Position numbers and translations under genes: made by a program. From assembly GCF_000204055.1 (NCBI RefSeq), contig NW_006768773.1, forward strand, positions 360,103 to 424,102: 64,000 nt of DNA, read 5' to 3'. This DNA is from Melampsora larici-populina 98AG31 (Eukaryota > Basidiomycota > Pucciniomycetes > Pucciniales > Melampsoraceae). The notes below the pieces were generated by a model that was not told the DNA's origin, did no database searches, and saw only the letters and a program-made list of their open reading frames with translations. Positions 57,336-64,000 of the stretch are shown here, in pieces; the stretch's first letter is position 1; each line of letters opens with the position of its first letter.

Positions 57336-58140
57336 GTTCAATGTAAATCCCCAATCAATCTGGTATGGTTAATTTGTGTTGCTATTATTAATTTGAGTGG
57401 TGCCACAGTAAGTCTTTGGTTTGTTATACCTGTCCTGAAGACTCTGACTGATCTTCCTTCTATTTTCAGCTTGGTGGATTTTCTCACCCCTATGTTAGAA
57501 TTTTTTTCGAAGCAGTTTGGAGTGCGTTCAAAACCAAGCAGGCACCTGAAGAGTTACATATTTAATGATGTGGTTTATTTAAATCTTTTTATATCATCTT
57601 TTGTGCTTCTTGAAATTCTATTTTATTTTTGTTCTGTTTTTTTATCTTTTCAATTTATTCTTTTTATGATCCTTAGAAGCTTCACAAATTTTCCACTTTG
57701 ATTTGTAGATCCATTTGATAACATGATTGAAAAGTCATTGATGATAAATTGAGCCGACTTGGAATTTAGATCAGTTTGTGTTCATTTTCTTTCTCTGTTC
57801 TACTGTTTCTATGTATGCCTCATAAGGGTGCGAAAATTTGTACAAGAATGTTAGGGAGACTTAGGGTTAGGGTGAGCCCAAAGACTATCTGTTGAGTAGT
57901 GGCTTGCCTGGCCCCCGAACCAATGCTTGACATCACCTGCTGTATTATTCTGATTCGTCTTCACTCTCAAGGTAAAAAAAAAACGATCCACCTTACTAGA
58001 ACACAACATGAAGTCCACTGTGGAGGTATGTGATGATTCCTGACTGTTTCCCTAAGATGTAGGCCAAAGAATTCCATTGAGCAAAGCTTTTTTTATCTCA
58101 TTATTCTAGAATTCAAGATGATGATAGGTTGAAGGACAAG
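57336..58140. other. Spacer without recognisable gene
   Basis: A 102-codon open frame at 57393-57701 is hydrophobic and T-rich and not convincing. No other structure seen. Confidence 0.35.
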
Positions 58141-58532
58141 ACAAAACCAACAGGGGGGCTGGGTTCTTGACAGGATTCATGATCCGAACCCTTGTGATCG
58201 TTCATAGGTCTGACAGGATTCAGAACTATGATTTGATCAGGTTTATCTTGATCCAATCTCATTATGACAAGGAGACAAAACCAACGGGGGGGCTGGGTTC
58301 TTGACAGGATTCATGATCCAAACCCTTGTGATCGTTCATAGGTCTGACAGGATTCAGAACTATGATTTGATCAGGTTTATCTTGATCCAATCTCATTATG
58401 ACGAGGAGACAAAACCAACGGGGGGGCTGGGTTCTTGACAGGTTTCATGATCCGAACCCTTGTGATCGTTCATAGGGCTGACAGGATTCAGAACTATTAT
58501 TTGATCAGGTTTATCTTGATCCAATCTCATTT
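58141..58532. repeat. 134-bp tandem repeat, three copies
   Basis: Unit starts ACAAAACCAACAGGGGGGCT at 58141 and recurs at 58275 and 58409, with few substitutions. The array ends near 58532 and is followed about 110 bp later by a polypurine tract and an LTR, so it probably belongs to the 3' untranslated part of a retrotransposon. Confidence 0.9.
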
Positions 58533-58651
58533 ATCTAGCGTCGATCGGAGCCTATCATGTGGGTTTCTACCCTTTCTTCTCCCGCTTTTACTCTCTCAAA
58601 CTAACACTTTCTTCGCACACACACAGCTTGCTTTAGTTAAGGGGGAGGCGA

Positions 58652-59248
58652 TGTAGCAGGGCTACCATTCTGCTTGCCATTTTGGACTTTCATACAATAT
58701 CAAAACAACTTAAGTTACCTTCAAAAGATTAGCTCATCAAGATTCGTTTCAGCTTAGGTATTAGAGCACAAGCCACGGAATGTAATTGCCATTGTGGGTG
58801 TTGTGATGTAAGCGGTTCATTATTCTGTTTTGGTCTAGAATCCAGGGCTCGCCCTCTTATTATTGTACTCGCCCTTTCATTTTGTATCAGCCTTCTCGAT
58901 ATTCAGTAACCCTATATAATATCTTGTATTCTTCTGAAGTCTTTGGGATTCCTCAGACTCAATATCTATCATCTTTTTATTATTTTACTTTACCTTACAT
59001 CTATCATCCTTTTACTAATACTATCTACTGTCTTCTTAAATCCAAATCTATTAATTACTATCTTCCTAACTATTTCAGCTAGTCTAGCTTAATACTTTCT
59101 TTCTTATACCGTAATTCAATTGTTATCTGTCCAATTGGACTCCTTCTCTTACTCGTCTCAAATCTTCTTGCCTTAAATCATAACGATTTAACTCGTAAGC
59201 ACCAAAATTTTAAGACTTAACAAGGACCCTAATTTGGTCCCTGTTACA
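58652..59248 (+). repeat. LTR flanked by a PPT on the left and a PBS on the right
   Basis: 597 bp with ends TGTAGCAGGG and CCCTGTTACA, imperfect inverted repeats typical of an LTR. Left of it is the polypurine tract AAGGGGGAGGCGA (58639-58651). Right of it is TTGGTAGCGAGAGG (59249-59262), a tRNA-type primer-binding site. An LTR bordered by both signals would be shared between two head-to-tail internal regions. The upstream internal region is now reduced to the tandem repeat and the PPT. Confidence 0.65.
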
Positions 59249-59262
59249 TTGGTAGCGAGAGG
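59249..59262 (+). promoter_or_regulatory. Primer-binding site of the truncated retroelement
   Basis: TTGGTAGCGAGAGG begins directly after the LTR's terminal ACA. TGGTAGCGAGAGG would pair with a tRNA ending CCTCTCGCTACCA. Which tRNA this is cannot be told from the window. Confidence 0.6.
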
Positions 59263-59709
59263 TTAAGCTGATATCTCGACTCTTATCCCATCTTGGTCAT
59301 TTTAATTCTTTCTTAGTTTGACGATTCAATTTCTTCAGACTTTTGAAAAAACCCTCCTTATAATAAATAATAACTATCAACCAAGGTTAGTGGATAAGAC
59401 CCAGTAATCTCGAGAAACATTTAAGAATATTTGTAGGGATGTGACGATGGCACAAGGAATGTCCCCCGTCCATGTCACGAGTTCTCTTCGAGATGTCTCG
59501 TGAGTAGGAAATGACGTGAGTGGTAAGACAGGCCGTTGTGCCCTGGATGAACATCTGAGTTCGAAGACCCTCACACTCCTCCTCGTTCCGCACTAGAGAG
59601 TTGTTCCTCTCCCTCATCTTTCTCTCTTCCACTCACTTCATCATCTCTCTGTCGAAATCCTACGATCATCCTGAAGATAGCTTGTCCTTCATCAACTTTC
59701 CTTTTGAGC

Positions 59710-61452
59710 ATGAGGTCAAGTAGACGAAATTTAGGACTAGGCCCCCAATTCTCCCCCGAACCTACTCCTCCTAATTCAGATGATTATTTACAAGATTTTG
59801 AGATAGAAACGACTTTAGAAGAAGAACAGAGGATTGCTAGGGAAGATGAAGAAGAAGAAAGAAGATCGAAGAATACGAAAGAGTCAATGATTGAAATAGA
59901 CGAAGACAATATGTCAATATCAACTGACATCCATAAAGACGTAGTTTTATCTTTGGACGATTCAGAAGGAGATGAAGATGCTTTAATAGAAGAAGAAAAA
60001 GAGAAGGTGAAAAAGAGCACCAATAAGTCAAGTTAGTTATGAGCTATTCACACTCCTTTTCTATGATTCCTACTCTGAGCTTGAGTCAAGTGTATAATAC
60101 ACGACTCTGTTGTCTAGTCAAGTGTGGTAATCACGACTGTTCCATCGATTAGTCAAGTGAAATATTCACGACTATTCCATCAAGTGGTTTAACCACGATG
60201 GTAGTTTAAGACAGTTTCATCAAGTGGTCTTGGCCACAATGAGTCTTTTTAACCTCAATCGTCAAGCAATCTATGAATGCGACGATTAGGTACTAATAGT
60301 CAAGACTTGTGAATAGACGACGGATGATTGAATCGAAGTCATAACGTATACAAGTTGACTGATGTTGTGTCAATTGCATTGTTAGGTTTTTTGATCGAAC
60401 AGGCAAAGGAAGCCTTGGCAAATGGAGATGAGTTGCTACTAAACAGAATTTTAAATGTGATGGAGCCGGAAAAGAGCCTTAAAAGCGAAAAGGATATACA
60501 AGAAAATCCGCTAAAAAACTACAAGAAAGGCGAAACTTCCAGATCCGGCTTAAGAGCGTTTAACGATTTTTGGGATGGTCATTTAAAGAAAATGGATTAC
60601 CACTTACCTTTGACCATTTTCAATGAAGAATGGATTGAATTGGATAAGTTAGTAGCTAGCAACAACACATCAAAGAAAAAAGACAAGATCCCTGGTCAAA
60701 TTCCCAAGAACGAATGGTATTTGTCCTTTGCAGAATGGACGAGGGCTAGGCAATTGATGGTCAGATACGTGAGAGATCATTACAAACATAAACTTTTTGC
60801 AAAAGAGTAAGAGACTCTGAAAAATTATGCCTTAATTTATGATTCAAAACTAATGTGGTTGGTTCCCAATCGAATGAGTAGTTTAGAGGAACACTTCGAA
60901 TATGTCAACAACTGAGCGTTCGCCATGGTTGGGTCACCGCATTCAGATACGACATTGCAGTAAGAACCGATGTAACCTGCAATCACGTTAATGGAGCGCC
61001 GGGAGATCCTTCGGTTAAAAGGGTTGAATTCCTAGAGGATGCTTTGGCTAGAACGAATCTTTTGCACGATGGCAGAATAATGAAGTATGATAACCGTAAG
61101 CTATTTACAAATTATTAAATTCATCTCTGGTAAAAAATTTGGGCTTATAATAATTTGTATATTTGTTAAAGCTTACGCAAAAGGTCATGAAAAAGAGAGG
61201 TTTAGCCCAATTACGGGTAATTGCTACCCAGCAGGGAAGAACCACAACTCGACTGACTTAGAAGTAGAGGTCGAAGAAGAGAACAATTATTTGAAAGTAC
61301 CAGCCTACCAAAGAAACGGTAAAAAAAATAATTTCAGGAACAGCTTCAAGTCTGATTATGTGAAAAATAATAGGAGATCGCCGTCCCCTTATTTGAAATC
61401 CGAGAAAGGGAAGGGGAAGTTAAATCCCAATCCTAATTATAAGGGTAACTAG
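59710..61452 (+). CDS. Gag-like gene of a truncated LTR retrotransposon
   Basis: Three open segments on the plus strand. 59710-60036 (MRSSRRNLGLGPQF, then an acidic Glu/Asp-rich tract) is hydrophilic. About 60340-60810 encodes a folded region (LIEQAKEALANGDELLLNRI, FNDFWDGHLKKMDYHLP, KNEWYLSFAEWTRARQLM). A middle part at about 60905-61095 (HGWVTAFRYDIAVRTDV, EFLEDALARTNLLHDG) is joined by an intron-like gap to 61175-61452 (YAKGHEKERFSPITG, then a Lys/Asn-rich basic tail). I recall this block order from rust retroelement Gag-like proteins. No CCHC knuckle is visible. Nothing resembling pol follows, so the element is truncated near 61,453. Whether the gaps are introns or lesions is not settled. 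Confidence 0.55.
60083..60250. repeat. Array of small inverted repeats, AGTCAAGTG/CACGACT
   Basis: Three to five units of about 40 bp, each with GTCAAGTG and CACGACT in facing orientation around an AT-rich core (for example GTGTATAATACAC). Later units degrade to caagtggtttaaccacgat. It lies between the first two Gag-like segments. Confidence 0.7.
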
Positions 61453-62679
61453 CACATCAGCGGCGGGCGCCGCTTTCAAGATATCACATAATGTGGATGG
61501 CATCTTTTGGATGTCTTCTAGGTGACACAATACCCATCATAATTGATCTTGTGATGACTCTTCAAGAAATCACTTTGACAGAATTTGTATGAATCAGCAA
61601 AGATGGAGTTTTATAATTGACTTCATTAAAACCATACCCACCAATGTATATCACCAACCCACCTATCAATGATTACCAATGACAGATATACACACTCAAC
61701 AAGTTTTTGACCAAATACCAAGGTTTATTTATTACCAATGTGAGACACAATGCTGCCTGTACTTAGGTACCTTGTTATGAAATAGTGTACTAAGCCTATT
61801 CGATCTATGATTTGGAAGATATGCAAGTCCCACAATGGATCAGACTTCAATGTTTGGCTTTATTTTTTTGTAGAAATGGGATAAGAGGTTGGAAGAAAAT
61901 GAATCTACTTTGATCAGGGTAAGGTTTGTATAGGTACAGTAGTATTGAAAGTGCCTGTACATAGCATCCTCATGAGTGTTAGGTACAGAGCTCTCAAACA
62001 TCATCTCTGGGTGATCTCAACCCTAAAGCTACTTCTTGTGTATGTACTACATCATCTTGTGTTTAGTTTTCAAACAAGACTTCCAAAAGTCTCCATTGCC
62101 AAATTGCTTCCCTTTTGCTTTCTCAATAGGCTGATGGGGTTTGAATAATAATCAAAGTTTTGAAATTGGTCACTTGCAAGTCAATGATTGCATCTGCTGG
62201 AGGAATTCAATGGGTTTGCATGATGTGAATAAGCTCAACACCTCATATGCAATCACTTCTTATTTGTATGAATGGTGTTGACTTGAATTGTCTAAGCTTA
62301 CAGTTTCAGAATGAGCAGTACAACTGTGATGAAGAAAATGATGTAAAGTCATTTCATCATTTACTTTTGTGCTTGTAATTTCAGAGAAACATACATTCAC
62401 TTTCCTTGTTCTGAGGTGATATATGACAGTTCAACTGGGGCAAATTAAGAGAGGTAACTGAGTAACAGCTTATGGATCCTAATTCTGTAAATTTCATATT
62501 TCAGATTTGAGTTTCCCATGGTCTTGAAAGCATACTGTCTGTTGCTGAGAACAGTTGATGAGTGTTGTTTGGTGTAAGACCTGTCTAGCCAAAGAAACAT
62601 GTTTGTACAAAGTATGAGAAAAGAGGTCAAAATCAATCATATCAATGTCATCAAACCAATGTAAAGTTTCTTACCATTG
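61453..62679. other. Spacer without recognisable gene
   Basis: Past the Gag-like stop (61452) the sequence has no coding block that I recognise; pol is absent. Confidence 0.4.
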
Positions 62680-63240
62680 ATTGGAAATTCAGGTAAAAAT
62701 TTGGCTAATGGGATTGAGATTACATTTAAATCCTCTGGTGATAATTCTTTTAAATAAGATGCTAAAAATCCTCCTAATAAGAGGTCTGTTACATTATCTG
62801 GATATCTTTCTACCATTAATGCATAATCTAATTTTTGATTGATGGCTAAATTTAAATTGCCTAAATTGTTGCCTAATTAGATTCCTGCAATCACCGCTTC
62901 ACCTGATGAACCTAATCCTCGTCCAATGGAATTTGATTTTCAATATGAAGTGTTAATCCATTTGGAAATGATTTGGTCTCATTTGATTGTAAGACGTGCT
63001 ACTCTTGTGATTAAATTTTGATATGGATCTTTTGGTGCTTCATATGATCCTAAACCTTCGTAAGTTAATTTAATTTGAATGTTGAGTTTGAATCAATTTG
63101 TAAGTTGATAGTTAAATCAAGTGATGAAGCTAATCCTAATACATCAAACCCTGGTCCGATATTTGCAGAAGTTGATGGAACTCGTATGATCCACTGTCAA
63201 ATCAAATCCAAATCCCAAGTTAGATTCCATCAAGTTTCCA
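62680..63240 (-). pseudogene. THR1-like: Homoserine kinase pseudogene (THR1-like, GHMP kinase family)
   Basis: Reading the minus strand gives homoserine kinase landmarks in order: VPSTSANIGPGFDVLGLA near the start, the GHMP nucleotide-binding motif GRGLGSSGEAVIAGI, and LDYALMVERYPDNVT followed by LLGGFLASYL. The enzyme phosphorylates L-homoserine in threonine synthesis. The frame breaks several times: indels after the first 40 residues, a lost base just before the GRGLGSS motif, and a TAA directly after AGI. Both ends are missing, since the family has about 350 residues and only about 190 are represented. It is a decayed partial copy rather than a working gene. A functional copy presumably lies elsewhere. 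Confidence 0.85.
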
Positions 63241-63258
63241 ATGATGAATCGCTATGAG

Positions 63259-63798
63259 TGTCAGCCCTGAGTACATATACATGTACCCAAAACTAACTTG
63301 TAACATTAAAAATATTATGTATAAATTAAATTACATGTACATACTGAGTTTAGACTATATGTAACATGTAATACAATGTACCGAAACACTCATTACATAC
63401 ACATGTACACTTAAAACAACATGTAATATGTAACAAAACACTATTTACACCTCATAACTCAGTGTCAAGAGTTAAAATGCTTATAGTACATATTATACAT
63501 AACATGTATATGCAATTAAGCATTACTAGTAATAATCATTAACATATATCAATGATCAACCCTGAACCAATGTAGTGATAATCACAAATATCACCATAGT
63601 TAGGTTTAGAGAGGAAGGTATATAAACCCCTCCCCTCTCAGCCTTCAAGGAATTTCCCTCAAGCAATTATTACACCACACTTTTAAAGAACAATATTAAA
63701 GTTCTTCAGAAGTAAAAATCAAGAGTCTTACAAGATAAGACTAGTGATAAACTTCTTACAAACTTTAATCAGCTTCCTGATTAAAAGTAAGTAATACA
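63259..63798 (+). repeat. Possible LTR at the right window edge
   Basis: Starts TGTCAGCCCTGAG and ends AGTAATACA. It contains TATATAAACCC at about 63618, like a TATA box, followed by a pyrimidine-rich start region. It is followed by PBS-like repeats. The partner LTR would lie outside the window, so this is tentative. Confidence 0.35.
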
Positions 63799-63850
63799 TT
63801 TCTTCACATCCCTCTGGATCCTCTACTTCCCCCAAGTAGAAAACAAACTA

Positions 63851-63962
63851 GGTTGGTGACCTCTAACAGCCCCAGGTTAGTGACCTTAAGAAGAACTTTC
63901 AGGTTGGTGACCATAAGAATAACCCAAGGTTGGTGACCATAAGAACAACTAGTTTGGTGATC
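63851..63962 (+). repeat. Five tandem copies of a GGTTGGTGACC motif
   Basis: GGTTGGTGACC occurs at 63851, 63902 and 63928, GGTTAGTGACC at 63875 and GTTTGGTGATC at 63952, at a spacing of 24-27 bp. The core TTGGTGACC resembles a retroelement primer-binding site. Confidence 0.75.
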
Positions 63963-64000
63963 TTTATCTCACCCTTTAACTCAGTCACCAGAAGACTAAA

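Noticed and set aside
1..64000. CRISPR arrays, bacterial operons or ribosomal RNA
   Set aside because: No regularly spaced direct repeats with unique spacers, no rRNA-like conserved blocks, and introns throughout show a eukaryotic sequence.

Overview
The window looks like a repeat-rich, AT-rich chromosomal segment from a rust fungus (Pucciniales, Basidiomycota). The basis is family resemblance from memory: spliced DDE transposases of basidiomycete CACTA/EnSpm and KDZ-like types, basidiomycete Ty3/Gypsy elements, short GT-AG introns, and a decayed homoserine kinase. No species can be named from sequence alone. Almost all coding capacity is transposon-derived. Two loci look like former host genes, and both are broken.

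Region 1 (about 420-19,690) is a nested stack. A Ty3/Gypsy element with AT-biased codons begins its Gag at 796 and is cut after 12 codons plus one base by an 8,610-bp CACTA-like element (833-9442). That element ends in CACCACGAA inverted repeats, has a TA duplication, and carries two spliced plus-strand genes: a transposase (1478-5628) and a companion (6338-8899). A mariner-like MITE (7727-7956) sits in an intron of the companion. The Gypsy Gag-Pol frame resumes at 9445 and runs to 15863. A non-autonomous Mutator-like element with 438-bp TIRs and a 9-bp duplication (15885-17799) lies 21 bp past its stop. A 162-bp MITE and a minus-strand spliced Cys-rich gene (18320-19283) follow.

Region 2 (19,864-34,859) is a complete 14,996-bp CACTA element. 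It has CACTA/TAGTG ends, a TGT target duplication and 971-bp, apparently identical inverted repeats. It carries a Tnp2-type transposase on the plus strand, a multi-exon accessory gene on the minus strand, and three further genes of unknown function. Two about 125-bp MITEs lie just outside its ends in inverted orientation.

Region 3 (35-46 kb) holds degenerate material: a tyrosine-recombinase gene with two in-frame stops followed by 239-bp direct repeats, and a broken minus-strand transposon-associated gene.

Region 4 (46.9-54.0 kb) is the most informative. A small five-segment membrane-protein gene is split in its last exon by a 6.3-kb chromovirus-type Gypsy element. The element has 193-bp LTRs with no difference seen, a TGGAC duplication, intact gag and pol, a predicted -1 frameshift site and hairpin between them, and a primer-binding site that matches its own LTR, implying Tf1-like self-priming.

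Region 5 (54-64 kb) is mostly decayed sequence. It holds a second MITE of the 162-bp family, a 134-bp tandem repeat, an LTR flanked by both a polypurine tract and a PBS, a gag-like gene without pol, a homoserine-kinase pseudogene, and a possible LTR/leader with repeated PBS-like motifs at the window edge.
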